Below are positions 1-11,543 of a stretch of DNA of 64,000 nt, piece after piece. Both the position numbers and the translations under genes were made by a program. Source of the DNA: Erigeron canadensis (Eukaryota; Streptophyta; Magnoliopsida; Asterales; Asteraceae); the NCBI RefSeq assembly GCF_010389155.1, contig NC_057764.1, forward strand, positions 682,001 through 746,000, given 5' to 3'. The notes under the pieces were generated by a model. That model was not told the origin of the DNA, searched no databases, and saw only the letters and a program-made list of their open reading frames with translations. The first letter of the stretch is position 1. Each line of letters opens with the position of its first letter.

Positions 1-1864
1 TGAAAGAATTGGAAACCTTGGACCATTGACCTTCCACCAGTCTAGTACGTTAAACCTTTCTAAATCTTGTATACGAGGCTCATCTAGATATGTTTGCAAT
101 TATGTCCTCGTGTCAATCACAAGACTACCATGACCTCTCTTGTTACACCTGTTCATAAAAGCATTGTCACTCAATACAACAGCACTACTACTATTACTCT
201 CGGATCGTGACATATCACGTGAACTTTTAGGTTTAAACATGTTAGTGTACTCCTGAAATACATTCTCCAGCTCTTGTTTGATCAACAAAATCTGATCTCT
301 AACCTTCTTCTCAGTGAGCCCTTTAAAAGTATTATCATCCATTTTTGGATCACGTTTGTCCCAAGAAAAGATTTCCTCAAACCCATAGCTTACAATGTCC
401 ATCTTCATTCGAGGGTCGAGTATTGTGGCAAAATACATCATCATATTCATCTTTTTTATACTACCCCAACACTTGTCCAACTTTTCTCTCATATTCTCGA
501 TCATAACATTTCTAGTTTTTAGAACTGGATCCACACTCCACAGCACACTTAATTCAAGCAGCTTAGCTTGAAGATCAACAACCTCAGTCAAAAATATATT
601 TGCCGTCACATAAGAAGTACCCGACATTTTTTCTGTTTTTATCTTAAATTGTTGTAACAAATCTGTAAGTCTTTCAACATTGATGAAATCAACTTCATAT
701 GGTCCACTCCAATCTTTCCTGTAAGAACGATCTACAATCTCATATCCTTGAAAAGCTTTACGTAACGTTGTAGCAACATTCAACATTTCATAAGTGGAGT
801 TCCATCTTGTAGGGCAATCTAGATGCAGCATAAGTCCTGACTGAATATCGACCTTCTTAACGGAATCTTTGAACCATTGAGTTCTAGTCGCTGATTTTTT
901 GATGTACTTGATAGCATCACGAATACGCTCAACCGAATTATTATATTCTTTCATGCCATCTTTAACAATCAAGTTAAGAATATGAGCACTGCATATCATG
1001 TGTAGATATTTGCCTTTTGAAATCAGCCGATTGCTCAACATGTCCTTCACGAATTGGATTGCGGTATCATTTGCAGATGCATTGTCTACCGAGATTGTCA
1101 TTATTGATCCATCTATGCCCTATTCTATCAATTCCTCCAAAATTGCAGCTCCTATATCATCCCCCTTGTGGCTTGTAATTTGTTTAAAGCTTATGATCTT
1201 CTTTTGAAGCTGCCAATCTTCATCTATGTAGTGAGCAGTAAGACACATGTAGTTAATATTTTATATGGAGGTCCATGTGTCTGTTGTTAAACTGATCCTT
1301 TGTTTTAATGTTTTAAAATAATCCCTAAGCTTCTGTTTATCACACTTAAACATGTCTTCCACATCCCTAGCTACGGTATGTCTTGATGGAATGTTAAACA
1401 TGGGACATGCGACTTCCATGTGCTTTTTTTAACCATCCTTTTCGACAAAAGAGAATGGCAGCTCATCCTCTACAACCATTTCGACTAAAGATTATCTAAC
1501 ATCCGCTTGAATGAACCTCCAAGATGTAACCTTTCCACTGGTGGTCTCATCTCCTCCTTCTTTGTCTTTTCTAACAAATAAGTTACTTTGATTTTTTGTT
1601 CTATTTGGGTGTTTTTCACATCTTTTCAAATGGTGTCTCAATGTCGAGGTTCCATTATTAGACGTGTCTGCAGCATAAACTTTGTTACAGTGCAGGCATG
1701 TAGCTTTCTTCTCAATTTTGTCATAGTTAAAATGATTCCAAACGTCAGACTTTTGCTTTCCTTTTCCTTTATTCGATTTCCGTTTTTTTTGGAGGTTCAA
1801 CCACAAGGTTTTCATTATGCTCTTCATCCGAATCAGGTATGTTGTGAACATTTTCTTCAGACAT
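1..1864 (-). pseudogene. hAT transposase pseudogene (BED finger, RICESLEEPER-like)
   Basis: The frame begins at an ATG at 1862-1864. A BED-type zinc finger follows (about 1640-1740) with CLHCNK and LRHHLKRC, then the hAT core with TTDTWTS, NINYMCLTAHYID and SVDNASAND. The hAT C-terminal dimerisation region starts at about 60 (DVLDWWKV-like; here NVLDWWKV) and runs off the window. Breaks: an A8 run at 1783-1790 shifts the frame near the start. Five in-frame stops then lie at 1492-1494, 1429-1431, 1261-1263, 1120-1122 and 100-102. The one at 1120 stands where family members usually have tryptophan, the one at 1261 where glutamine is usual. Apart from the A8 run no frameshift is seen. This is a dead copy of a mobile-element transposase, not a domesticated gene. 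Confidence 0.88.
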
Positions 1865-3005
1865 CTACAAAAATCAACCAATGTATATGTTAAGAAAATA
1901 GTACATTACTTGTTAACAAAACTAAAAGTTGTCAATGAAACATGGCTACAAGCTATTTAGTATTCAATGTAGACACATGTTTTTGTATACTAAAAGGATT
2001 AAATTAACTGAATTCACTAATCAACATCTTTTTGGTATTAGTTTATTTCATTCTTTTGTTTCCACTGTAAATGGAGTACTCTGAATTCATACATTTGAGG
2101 TCATCACGTGATAGTGCTCATAACTTATCAATCATTGCGTTACAGATTGGTCATCTAGCCTCGACCAGAATTTTACTAACTCTAAGTCTACTCAAACCTT
2201 TTCATATATCAGAATTGCACCTGAATCATCGATCTAAAGTTAAATACTCCACTTAAAGTGTCTAGCCAACAGAATTCAGCTGCTTAGTGGTTTCATTATT
2301 TTCAATGTATTTACAGATTGGTCGTCTAGTCGATTAGTAGACACATTAGCTTGGTAGGTTAAGTAAACAACAACTCTATCATTCTTTAGTGTAAGCAACC
2401 CAAATATAATGTTTTTTTTATACCCTTATATGCCAGAAATCACTGATAAATATTATGTCAAAACTTAAATGGATATCTAGCAAAAATACCATCAGATCAA
2501 CATGTTATATATATATATATAACAACACGTATAACTATTGCATATTATATACTAGCAATATATATGTATATATAGATCATACGTAATATGTATGTAGCAG
2601 ACTAAATATAAACATGGAGTCAACAAGGTACTCATCAGTTATTCAATTAAATCAACATTGACGAATTCATGTTTCAAATATGAAATCAACACCAAGCAAA
2701 ACTTGTGTTTTAGTTATAAATTGAGTTTAAAAACCATCATGAACAAGACATAAAATTGATATTTATATGGTTGAATATTGAGAAAATACCTCTGCCAATT
2801 GATGAGAAGAACAATGTGATCCGTATAGCTTGATGTATGAATGATAAAAAAAAAAAGAGAGAGTTTGAGTGATTATAAATTGGGAGTTTGCATAAAAATA
2901 GGAACCGTTTTGATGGTATGCATAGAGATAGGATCGTGGTTGGTTACATATTGCATAAACTTAGGAAACAAATCAGATATAGATATATATATAATATGCT
3001 GTGAA

Positions 3006-3190
3006 ACAGTTCCGGCTTGACGGGCTTACGGGTTTTCACCGGGCCAACCCGGCCCGACCCGAGAACCCGAATTTTTAGGATTTTAAGGACCGTGGCCCAG
3101 CCCAATGTACTTACGGGTTGTTACTGGTCCGGGCTTTTTCGGGCCGGTTTTTCAGGTTTTACGGGCTGGCCCATATTTTGATCACCCCTA
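3006..3190 (-). repeat. GC-rich subterminal region and terminus of the hAT element
   Basis: In an otherwise AT-rich region this stretch is packed with short words such as CGGGTT, GGGCC and CCCGTAA in both orientations, ending at the terminus TAGGGGTGATC (minus strand). Subterminal word repeats of this kind are typical transposase-binding regions of plant hAT elements. The same style of sequence occurs at both ends of the small element at 27312-28066. Confidence 0.7.
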
Positions 3191-3191
3191 G

Positions 3192-3794
3192 GTTAAACCA
3201 TCGAGTAAGAGACTTTACATGCAGTCTTTGTTGGCTACTGTTGAAGATCTTAAGGCTAGGGAGGCCAGGTTTGTTACCACTATTGAATCGTCTGATATTG
3301 TCCAGGATTTAAAGCAAAAGATGAACATGTTGAAAGCTGATGCGGTTGTTTATGAGAAAGTTGTTTTAAAGTTGCAAGAAGAGTGCAATGCAGAACGTGA
3401 GAGCAGTAGGTTCTTACGTGAGCAATTTAATGTGTTGAAGCATGACCGGGTCAGGTTGGTTACAGAGGTTATCCCCTATGTGAGCAGGTCCCTGTTATAT
3501 AGTGATGAAGTGGGGCAGCTTTTGGGAGAGATGACTTCGACTGAAAGGGCTGATGAGAGGTCTAATGTTTTGGAAAAGTATGCTGCTGAGGGTAATGTGA
3601 TTTGGAATGCAGGGGAGATTGATCCCAATGCCGATGTTGTCTTTCCTTACCTTGATGTTGCCGACCAGAAGTGGAAGGATGTTGTCTTTCCTTACCTGGA
3701 GAAGGTGATGATTGATCCCAATGCTGCTGTTGATGACCTGCTCAAGATTGTTCCTGATCTAATCCAACCTAAAGGTGCTGCTAATCCTCAGTGA
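3192..3794 (+). CDS. Antisense coiled-coil frame of Tat element G1, 5'-truncated
   Basis: This frame is opposite to the gag strand and open from the hAT junction to a stop at 3792-3794; the first methionine is at 3219. It is rich in Glu, Lys, Leu and Arg with heptad-like spacing, so a coiled coil is likely. Its segment around LVTEVIPYVSRSL aligns by eye with MISEVIPYVCTEL in the antisense frame of the other Tat element (11774-13656), and both end in a similar acidic VDDLL/VEDLL tail. A short internal duplication repeats DVVFPYL twice. Function is unknown; such antisense frames are known from Tat elements. The N-terminal part, including any domain like that in the other copy, has been cut off by the hAT insertion. 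No stop or frameshift is seen in the visible part. Confidence 0.62.
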   Translation, partial: VKPSSKRLYMQSLLATVEDLKAREARFVTTIESSDIVQDLKQKMNMLKADAVVYEKVVLKLQEECNAERESSRFLREQFNVLKHDRVRLVTEVIPYVSRSLLYSDEVGQLLGEMTSTERADERSNVLEKYAAEGNVIWNAGEIDPNADVVFPYLDVADQKWKDVVFPYLEKVMIDPNAAVDDLLKIVPDLIQPKGAANPQ

Positions 3795-4370
3795 TGTGTT
3801 CATGGCATGTGTGCCTCCCTTTGGATAATTAATCTTTTGTTTGCAGCCTGTAGTGCTGTCTTGAACAATTTATCTTTATGTCTGCAGCTTAAGGCTACTT
3901 GTGGATATTTTCTTTTGCTTGCTTACAACTTAGTAACTGTAGTCTTATGATTTTCTTTTGGTAACTACAGCTTATGGGTTGTTTTATGAATGTTGCAACT
4001 TGATAGCTGTCTTATGGATATTTGGCAGTTTGAATACTGCTTTTGTAAATATAGCAGCTTAATAGCTATCTTTGAAGCAGTTATGACTGCCTTTCTTTGC
4101 ACCTACTTATTTGCATTATATTTTTATATGAATATATCCATTTTGCAGGTGTCTGTTTGGACTATGTATTGGTCCTTATAATCTCCGGAGTTTGATTATA
4201 TGGGTGTCCCCATTTTGATGCATATGTTTAATATGCATATTGTATTTTGTTTACTTTTTGCCCATATGTGCGTCTTACTGATAAAAAATAAGAAGCCATT
4301 ATTTAATAATATAGGGGAGGTTACATACCATATCCTCTGGGTTTTATAATAATAAAAGACTAATAGGTCT
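3795..4370. other. Non-coding T-rich stretch in Tat element G1
   Basis: Imperfect repetition of words like CTTATGG, GCAGCTT and TAGCTGTCTT on the plus strand, no coding signal. It corresponds to the zone between the antisense frame and the pol region, and marks where reverse transcriptase through integrase have been lost. Confidence 0.5.
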
Positions 4371-4950
4371 TGTGAATGAGGCTTGCTTTCGGGCAGATCA
4401 CTATCCATCTAAGCGTCCATAATAGAGTCCTTTGCTCCATGAGAGCCAATGGGGACCATCCTGACCTTCCTCGAATAGTTTTTTTTGCCTTTGTCACCAA
4501 GGTCCATATCCCTCCATCCGATTCGTACTTGATCATACTATGTACCACAAACGGGATCATTTCTAATTTCTAAATTCTGGGCCTTCATAGGATTGCTTGG
4601 AAAGGCGAAGTTCCACTGACCACCAAGAACGTAATTTTCTCAGTTCGTTCCCAGCGCCCCTTTCCAATTGTCATTTTTACCGTCAATTTCCCTATTAGTT
4701 TAGCTGTATCCCAGGAGTATCCTTGTACCAAAGCTTCTGTCTTTCTAAAGTTCATCCATGACACAGGATGTAACTTTTAGAATGCTTTTTCATACAAGAT
4801 GTTGCATTCGCTTCCTGTATCTATAATAATTTGCTTGACCTTTGATATTTCCAAAGTGACGAAACTACTAGGGGGTCCTAGAAGGCCTTGCCGTTATAGA
4901 TTGAAGGAACTGTGATCCTTGTCATGTCTCCCATGTAGGTCTTCGGGAGC
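4370..4950 (-). pseudogene. Retroviral-type aspartic protease remnant of G1
   Basis: The minus strand reads KQIIIDTGSECNILYEKAF at about 4790-4860, containing the DTG catalytic triplet of pepsin-like retroelement proteases, and then a TSPFQAIL segment matching the usual ILGRP region. In-frame stops occur after EKAF, after QAIL and shortly after. Downstream the reading frame GGIWTLVTKAKKT ends without any reverse transcriptase sequence. Confidence 0.72.
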
Positions 4951-5049
4951 GAACGTCCTGTTCCAGGTTTGCTTTTTATGATGGTATAAATAGTTTTCTC
5001 GGGGCCTTTCTTCTTCTCATCTACGTCATCTTCTTTCTTAGAGCCCTAC

Positions 5050-6773
5050 TATTGTCTGACACTTTTCAGAAGTGTGAAAACTTCCCTTCGTTAATTGCTT
5101 CTTCTATGGCCTTCCGGAGCTGCCAACATGCGTTCGTCTCATGGCCATGGTCTCTGTGGAACTCACAGTACTTCTTTGGGTCTTTCCTGTTCTTACCGCT
5201 CAATCTGGGCGGTGTTGGGAAAGTCTTTGCGACACCTTCAGTGAGCAGTATTTCTTTTGGGTTTTTTTGCGATTCCGGGAGGTTAATCTTGAGGTACCCT
5301 TTATCGTCTTTGTGGTACGACCTATATCTTGTTTTTTCCTTTTCATTTCAAAATTTTCCTTTTCTGCTTGTCGAGACTTCTTTTTCCTGTGAGGGATTGG
5401 TATCTCCCTTTGAGGCGGTAACCTTAGCATCCAAGTAAACATGGGCTCTTTTCTGAACTGCTTCATATGTCTTCGGAAGGTCCCTGTATAGGAACTCGAT
5501 TAATCCTTTGCTCTAGAGGCCATGCAACAACCCCGATATCCTTTGTGACTCAGGGAGATCCACGATATCCTCTGTATCAGTGGTGAATCGGTCAATAAAT
5601 GCCCTGCAACCCTCTGTGTTTCTCTATTTTACTCCGTGGGCTGCCACGTGGATTTTCTTGTGTTTCTTTTGCTGGCTGAAACGGGCCTTGAATTTCTCTT
5701 TGAGGTCATCGACACTGGTGATGGATCCTTTCGCTACGTTCTTCAGCCATTCTCTAGCGTCTCTCTCGAGTGCATATCTGAACATTCGACACACTACTGG
5801 TACGCTCCATACCTTTATCTTTGCTGCTCCTTCGAATGCTTCTAAAAAATCGTCCGGGTCGCTCTTACCCTTGTACATTCCCAGGTGCGAGGGGTATTTT
5901 AGATCCTTCGGGAGAGGATAGTTTTGTATCCAGGCAACGAATGGTGAATTCTCGATGCTTCCTCCGACCACTTGTAATTTCAACATGTTTTGGTATACTG
6001 GAGCCCCCTTTGTGAGGGGCATATGATCCGTAGATTGGTGCAGACCCGGGGGTTTGTGTGATGTACTGCGGTCTTTTGATAGCCTGCGGGGGCCCTTGTA
6101 TCGGCGTGGTGTATTGTGATGCATGGTACTGATGGGGTGCACTTGTCCCGCTGGTTGATAGCCATTCGGTCCTCCCTGCGAGTAATTCGAAGGTTGGGCA
6201 CCGTATTGCTGCGAGGAGTATTGTTGCGCCCTTGGCCCATACGTGCTTCCATAGCTCTGTCCAGGAGGTCATTGATAGGTTTGGCCCGAAGGTCCTTGAT
6301 AGGTTTGGCCCGAAGGTCCTTGATAGGCTTGGCCCAAAGGTCCTTGATAGGCTTGGCCCGAAGGTCCTTGATAGCTTTGGCCTGAAGGTCCTTGATCGGC
6401 TCCTGATGGGATATTGTAACCGGCGGGAGTGTTGTTCGCTATGTCGGCGTTATTCCCTCAGGTACTCGCTGGGCAAACCGGGTACTTTGTTCGGGGATAG
6501 ATCCTGCTTGGGGTATGTTGCACTGCTGACCCCCACGTCCTGCGGATCTTGGGGGACATTAGCTTGAGTATCATCTCCCGAGGCTATGTTTTCTAGCCTT
6601 GAGGCTTCGGTTTCTTCCGGTAGTGTCCGATGTGGAGGTGTTCGGTGACGGAGGCCCTCACTATTCAACCTAAAGCCATAATCAACTTTGATCCGGGACC
6701 TCGTGTCCCGCGGGTATCGTCGGAACCCCCCTTGGAGGAGTTTCCGCGTCGTAGTCATCGTGTGTTTCATCAT
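5050..6773 (-). pseudogene. Tat gag remnant
   Basis: The gag core lies at 5624-5960 on the minus strand: PLPKDLKYPSHLGMYKGKSD, then DPDDFLEAFEGAAKI and WLKNVAKGSITSVDDLKEKF, matching the retrotransposon gag domain. Downstream, at about 5110-5190, is a zinc-finger-like CEFHRDHGHETNAC (C-x2-H-x4-H-x4-C). Upstream (6150-6400) is a Gly/Gln/Pro/Tyr-rich low-complexity region containing 24-bp tandem repeats. Several frameshifts and stops separate these blocks, so no full gag can be made. The gag protein would form the particle core of the element. Confidence 0.75.
6272..6400. repeat. 24-bp tandem repeat inside Tat gag
   Basis: About five copies of TTGATAGGTTTGGCCCGAAG plus GTCC, period 24 bases, with small differences. 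On the minus strand each unit encodes the eight residues GQTYQGPS (variants GQAYQGPL, GQSYQGPS), so the repeat length keeps the gag frame. Confidence 0.85.
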
Positions 6774-7166
6774 CGAAATTTAATAAATTGTTGGTGCTGC
6801 CTAGTGCTCCAATCCTTCGTAGATGCCTCATAGTTTGCTGGATATGACTATAGATTTGGAGGATATAGTCTGGATCGAATAACTGTGGGGTCCTGGATGG
6901 AGACCCTCGAGTGAACCTGCCTTCTCATCCTGGTATCAGGGTCGAGCGCTCCGCGTCATCGTTAGTTTGGCGATTCGCCTGCTGATCACCACTGGTCAGC
7001 GTTTCAGTTGTTGGCCCAGATCTGGGCGGAGAGTTTCCAGCGGGCTCGTTTTCAGTCGTCTGCTGGGGATTTCACTCAAATACTTGTGGGACATTGGCCA
7101 TTTTTCCTAGTTTCGATTTGATACAAAAAACAGAATTGATAGTGGTTATGAGATCTGAGTGTGATG

Positions 7167-7183
7167 TCCCACGGATGGCGCCA
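7167..7183 (-). promoter_or_regulatory. Primer-binding site of Tat element G1
   Basis: The minus strand reads TGGCGCCATCCGTGGGA two bases inside the LTR edge. The same word occurs beside the LTR of the second Tat element at 17938-17956 and nearly so (TGGCGCCATCCATGGGA) in the small element at 20475. It ends in the TGGCGCC typical of plant gypsy primer sites. Confidence 0.85.
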
Positions 7184-7185
7184 AA

Positions 7186-7641
7186 TGTTTGTGCACTGAA
7201 TTGGGGTTAGGTCAAATGTGGGATGACGAGTGTTTTTGGAATGTTCGTTGGTGGTTCCCCGAAGGTAGAGTTTGAGCCTTGTTTAGGCCAATCGAGCCAG
7301 ATAGCGATCTATGTGTGATCAAGTATTCAATTGAATGCCTTTAGATCAAGTATTCAATTGAATGCCTTTAGAAGGTCTTTTCATCCTCCTTTTATAGGGA
7401 TGAATAATCTTGGAGAACAAGTAGGCTTCTTTTACGCTTTCCTAAGTCTTAGGCCAGGGATATTATTTCCCTAGTTATCAGTTAGAGATGATAAGAACAA
7501 ATCTTGAACTTTTAGGGGAGTAATTCTTATCCCTTTCATTTTACAACGGAAGCCTTCGTTACGGACAGACCTTTGTATCACAACGTACTACTGCTTCATT
7601 GTGCGATAGGTTCTGCGTGCCGTTGGGAGGGTATATCATCA
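7186..7641 (-). repeat. 5' LTR of Tat element G1
   Basis: The LTR starts TGTTTGTGCACTG and ends GGTATATCATCA on the plus strand. Read on the minus strand it starts TGATGATATACC, as do the LTRs of elements G2 and G3. It carries a TATA motif (minus strand CTATAAAAGGAGG near 7390). A perfect 27-bp tandem duplication lies at 7317-7343 and 7344-7370. The right edge joins LINE sequence at 7642. Confidence 0.82.
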
Positions 7642-8979
7642 CCATCAATTGAGGATGTAGCTCCTCCTATATCACTCTCATCGCAAAGAAAATATCGGTA
7701 CAATCGCTCTCCGACTTTAGACCCATCACCCTTATTGGTTGTATCAAGAAGTTAATCTCAAAAACCCTTGCCAATCGCCTCAAGAAAGTGATAACTAAAG
7801 TGATCTCGCCAACCCAAACCGCTTTTCTCACTGAAAGAAACATTCTTGACGAACCCTTGGTTCTCAATGAAATCATCAATTGGCTGAAAAAAAAAAAACA
7901 AAAGAGAAGCTTTTTGCTTCAAAATTGATTTCGAAAAAACATTTGACACTGTGAATTGGAACTTTCTTTTGTCTATCATGGAGCAAATGGATTTCCCCGA
8001 TTCTTGGATTCTTTGGATAAAAGGTATTCTCATCTCTACTAGATCATCTATTCTAGTAAATGGTTGCCCTACCCCTGAGTTTAATTGTGAGCGAGGAGTA
8101 CCACAAGGTGACCCACACTCACCCTTCCTTTTTATCATTTCCATGGAGCTCTTCTCAAATGTTTTGTATCGGTCCTCGAACTTAGACATCATATCCGACA
8201 TAAGGTTACCAAGTTTAAAGCCTGATAAACCTATATGTTATACGCGGATGATGCCATCCTGACCAGGCCATGGTCTAATACTTACATTGGCAACATATCA
8301 CGTATTCTTAGGGGTTTCCACCTTGCATCAGGCTTAAAAGTGAACCTACACAAATCTTGTTTCTTTGGCATTAACCTTCCACCTGAATTGATCACATCTT
8401 CCACCAATCTCCTCAACTACCCAGGCCTCATTGTAGGTGTGAACATGAACCTAATAAAACATGGTCCCTGGTAATTCAAACCTTGGAAACCCACCTCTCC
8501 TAATGGAAAGTATCAACCCTCTCACTTTATAAGACACGGGTATGTGTTATTTCTAAACTTGAGTCTATTCGCAAGAATTTTTTCTGGGATGGGTAAATTT
8601 CGGTAAAAAAGATTCCTTGGGTCTCTAGGGAACATGTGATCTCCCCAGTGAATTCGGGCAGGCTTGGGTTGGGAAGTTTACGATTTAAAAGCCTGTCATT
8701 ACTGGCGAAGTGGTGGTGGAGATGGCGCCCTACACACTTCAAACCGGAATTGCTCACTAATCCCCTTCAAATCTGACCTGGTAGGAGTTTGGAAGACTAT
8801 TGCAAACCTCAACTCCCACCTTGACCCGCTTGGTATCTACTTGGAAAGTTTGATCACATGGACAATTAAAATGGAAGCTCAATCTGATTATGGATGGATT
8901 TATGGCATGGAGATAAGCCTTTCTAGATCACCTTCCCCGATCTTTTCAAGTTAGAAAAGCACAAAGACTGCCCAATAAA
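7642..8979 (+). pseudogene. LINE reverse transcriptase, first part
   Basis: L1-type non-LTR reverse transcriptase. Readable blocks in order are GCSSSYITLIAKK, SDFRPITLIGCIKKLISKTL, SPTQTAFLTERNILDEPLVL, CFKIDFEKTFDTVNWNFL (catalytic Asp block), RGVPQGDPHSPFLFIISMEL and the catalytic YADDAIL motif at about 8238-8258, followed by the thumb HLASGLKVNLHKS. Frames shift at the poly-A run near 7888, before YADD, and later, so this is a pseudogene. The 5' part, including the endonuclease, is not visible to the left of 7642, where a gypsy LTR abuts it. The sequence breaks off at 8979 and continues at 30921, after the solo LTR. Confidence 0.88.
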
Positions 8980-9175
8980 TGAAATGACTAGACTCATTTT
9001 AGACCCAAAAGAATGAAAATGAAAAGAAAAGAAAATAATCAAGTTAAGTTATACTTAGAAAAATACGCCTAATTTTTTGCCATAAATCAAAGTCGTCAAA
9101 TTTGAAAAACAACAAATGGAATCTTCTTTATATGTTAATATAAGACTACCATACAAGTTTCGGGTCTCGGATAAG

Positions 9176-9701
9176 TGTAAGTCCCCTTGAAACGGATCGT
9201 TAATAGTTTGCTCCATTATCCAGAGGTGCGGAATCCCTCTCTATAACTTGGTGATTTACAACGAAGCCCCTAGATCACCTGCTGCCTCGCAGATCTTCTT
9301 CGGGCTAGCGGAACAACCTTTGACGACTATAACCTACTTTACTAGCTTGATATTTTGACAAATATTCAACCCTAATCTCTGTGAGGGTTCGGTATTTATA
9401 GGAAAACACCCGAATGGATTTCAGCGAGTCGGGCTCGCAAATCCAGCCCAACCCGTCACTTTTACGAGGTCATATTAGTGATTGCCCTCGTATTTGAGCT
9501 TGCAAATACGAGGTCGTATTCCTATGATGAAATGCGAGGTCGCATTTCATCCTTAGCAGATTATTATACATTTAATACTTCAACTTAATCTAGTATTCTA
9601 TGCATAATACAAAGTCCATTAATGACACTCACATGACAAAAACATATTACATTATAAGCCCAAACAATCTAGACTGCTATTGATATAGATGTGCACTTAC
9701 A
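9176..9701 (-). repeat. 3' LTR of copia A with polypurine tract
   Basis: 526 bp, starting TGTAAGTCCCC and ending GTGCACTTACA, terminal inverted repeat TGTAAG/CTTACA. The polypurine tract CCAAGGGGGAGAC (minus strand) adjoins at 9702-9714. The LTR carries several copies of a CGAGGTCG word at about 9465-9545 and, on the minus strand, a CTATAAATACC TATA motif near 9393. Confidence 0.9.
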
Positions 9702-9797
9702 GTCTCCCCCTTGGCAATAGCTTCTAGACATTAAAATAAATATCTTCGTTTTGTCTTTGTCATCAATCTACTTCTTCTGCTTTTTGTTGCTCTTGCT

Positions 9798-11023
9798 CTA
9801 CTCCTTCTTAGCCTTAGTCTCAGTCTCAAAATCAGAATCTGACTCTAACTCTGACTCTGAAGGAGTATGAGTTAACCATAACCTTTCCTTCTCTTGATCC
9901 CTCATAGATCCTGGATCATAGTAATAATCCGCAATCTTTGCTCTAGCTCTCAAATGAGCCTGTGGATCATAACCCAATCTCTTCTCTAGTCTATGCATAA
10001 TTACTGAATGCAAATCCGACTCTGTAGAAGTATTGGTAGTAGAATCGGTCTTGGTTGACTCACTATCCAAAGCACTAGCATCTTCATTATTAAGAGCAAC
10101 AGCTTCAAATTGCCCTACCAAACCCTTACACTTTTGCAATCGATCCACATCAACATCTTGTGTAAAGGGTTTGGTTTGAGGTGCCTCAAGCTCAGCTACC
10201 ATGTTTATCTCTCTAGACACCAGTTCTTGAGCTTGTGGAGCTTCTGAGGTTGCCTTGCCAGCAACACCAGCCTGGCTAGACTCTCCTTGAGTCTCTGTTC
10301 TAAAAGTAGAACTACCTCCTAGCTCTGGATCTTAATTATGATCATCATCATGCCCTGCCTTAGCCAGGTCATCACCTCTGCAACCTAAGTTATCTCTCTC
10401 CCCTCTAACCTTGAGATAGTTGTCGATGAGCTCATGCAGTTTATCTTCGAAGATCTTGACTCCCTTCTTTAATGCATCTGCCATCCTGACAACCTTCTCA
10501 TTAACAAATACTTTTTGTACATGTTGGAAACCACCACCTCGGCCTTGCCCCACTTGTCTTCAAGAAATGCGTTCTTGTCACTAACAACCTTCAAATCACC
10601 AGCCAAACGAGTGATCAAACTTCTCATCTCATTCAGTTGTCTCTGCAGATCACCAGAAGTAGTTTGTTCACTTGCTTATGGCCTCGGTTGTGTAGTCTCA
10701 GGAACATTATCCCTTGGCACATATTGTGAGCCACCAGCAGCAGCAGCAGAAGTTTCTTGTGCCCTGACAAGTCTACTTCTTTTAGGCAACGGCTGCTCTG
10801 GTACCCAATCTTCATCAGTTTCCCTCCCTCTTTTTCTTCCTTGAGTAATAGCAGGAGATCTAGGAACCATTCTGGATCCAACTCTGACGAATGCATGTCA
10901 ATATCTGATCCACTAACCTGACCAACACCTGATCCACTAGCTTCATCAGCACCTGACCCACTAGTTCTAGCTGCTTCATAACCAACTGTAGCTCCAGCTA
11001 CATAATCATCTATGTCTTGGTTC
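9798..11023 (-). pseudogene. Extra reading frame of copia A, C-terminal part
   Basis: The minus strand gives LNQDIDDYVAGATVGYEAAR, a Ser/Gly/Asp-rich stretch, a basic patch (QGRKRGRE, PKRSRLVR) that could be a nuclear localisation signal, a coiled-coil-like section (QLNEMRSLITRLAGDLKVV, ADALKKGVKIFEDKLHELID) and an acidic tail ending ETETKAKKE at 9798. Frameshifts occur near 10870 and 10510 and an in-frame stop at 10332-10334. It is the continuation of the pieces at 18479-18909 and 22030-22686. It ends about 85 bases before the polypurine tract. Function is unknown; it is not gag or pol. Confidence 0.65.
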
Positions 11024-11028
11024 AAGTC

Positions 11029-11543
11029 TGTTTGATCAAATAATCGCACTATGGCTCCGACCTGGGTTTTGAGCATGTTTGTGGTTTTAGGAGGCGATTT
11101 CCTTGCAGTCAAAGGGTCCGAGAGGCCGCTTTACGCCTAATGTGTTTTTAGGGTTTTCTTTTCTCAAGAGGTGAATGATCTCTTGGACGTAAGTTCATCC
11201 CTATTTATAGGGGTTAGGAAACTTGGAGAGGAGGAAAAGGAGTTAGGGTTAATCTTTTCCTCCTTTGGGAATACCTTGTTTCCTTCATGAGGAGATTTGT
11301 GGTAATCTTGTTACTAAGCCGTGTCCGATTTTACCGGAGCTTCGATATATGTTTTATTCGGATAATCATGGTAAAGATCTATATCCGATCTCGTATGTTT
11401 CCTCGGACCTAGGTTTTTGCTACCTTAAGTTCCGAATTGATCTGGACCGGACAGAGGTCGAGCTAAGTAATCTTACATGTACGAAGGTAGTTCTGCTTCT
11501 GCTTTGGGTAAGGAGTTAGGGCTCCGTATAGGGTATATTATCA
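11029..11543 (-). repeat. 3' LTR of Tat element G2 with polypurine tract
   Basis: 515 bp from TGTTTGATCAAATAATCGC to GGTATATTATCA. The polypurine tract reads GACTAGGGGGCT on the minus strand (11544-11555). A TATA motif CTATAAATAGGG (minus strand) lies near 11205-11220. The solo LTR at 24621-25232 is a relative. Confidence 0.9.

Larger units (their letters stand above)
1..3190 (-). mobile_element. hAT DNA transposon, degraded, left part outside window
   Basis: This is the 5' part of an autonomous-type hAT element read on the minus strand. Its end at 3190 reads TAGGGGTGATC inward on the minus strand and is followed by a GC-rich subterminal zone, as in many plant hAT elements. The transposase remnant lies at 1-1864 and about 1.1 kb of AT-rich non-coding DNA (1882-3005) separates it from the terminus. 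The other terminus and the second copy of the 8-bp target duplication lie beyond base 1; the candidate near copy is 3191-3198 (GGTTAAAC). The element interrupts the antisense reading frame of the Tat gypsy element that starts at 3191. Confidence 0.8.
3191..7641 (-). mobile_element. Ty3/gypsy element of Tat type, gag-protease only (G1)
   Basis: Read on the minus strand the order is 5' LTR (7641-7186), primer site, gag, protease, a T-rich non-coding stretch, and then an antisense reading frame on the plus strand (3192-3794). Reverse transcriptase, RNase H and integrase, which normally follow protease, are absent: protease at about 4400 passes directly into the 3' non-coding zone. The 3' LTR is not in the window because the hAT element interrupts the antisense frame at 3190. 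The right LTR edge abuts LINE sequence at 7642, so the element sits in the LINE. The antisense frame between integrase position and 3' LTR is characteristic of the Tat lineage. Confidence 0.82.

Noticed and set aside
2071..2256. Short open stretch within the hAT non-coding zone
   Set aside because: 61 codons without family resemblance, in the AT-rich 5' region of the element.
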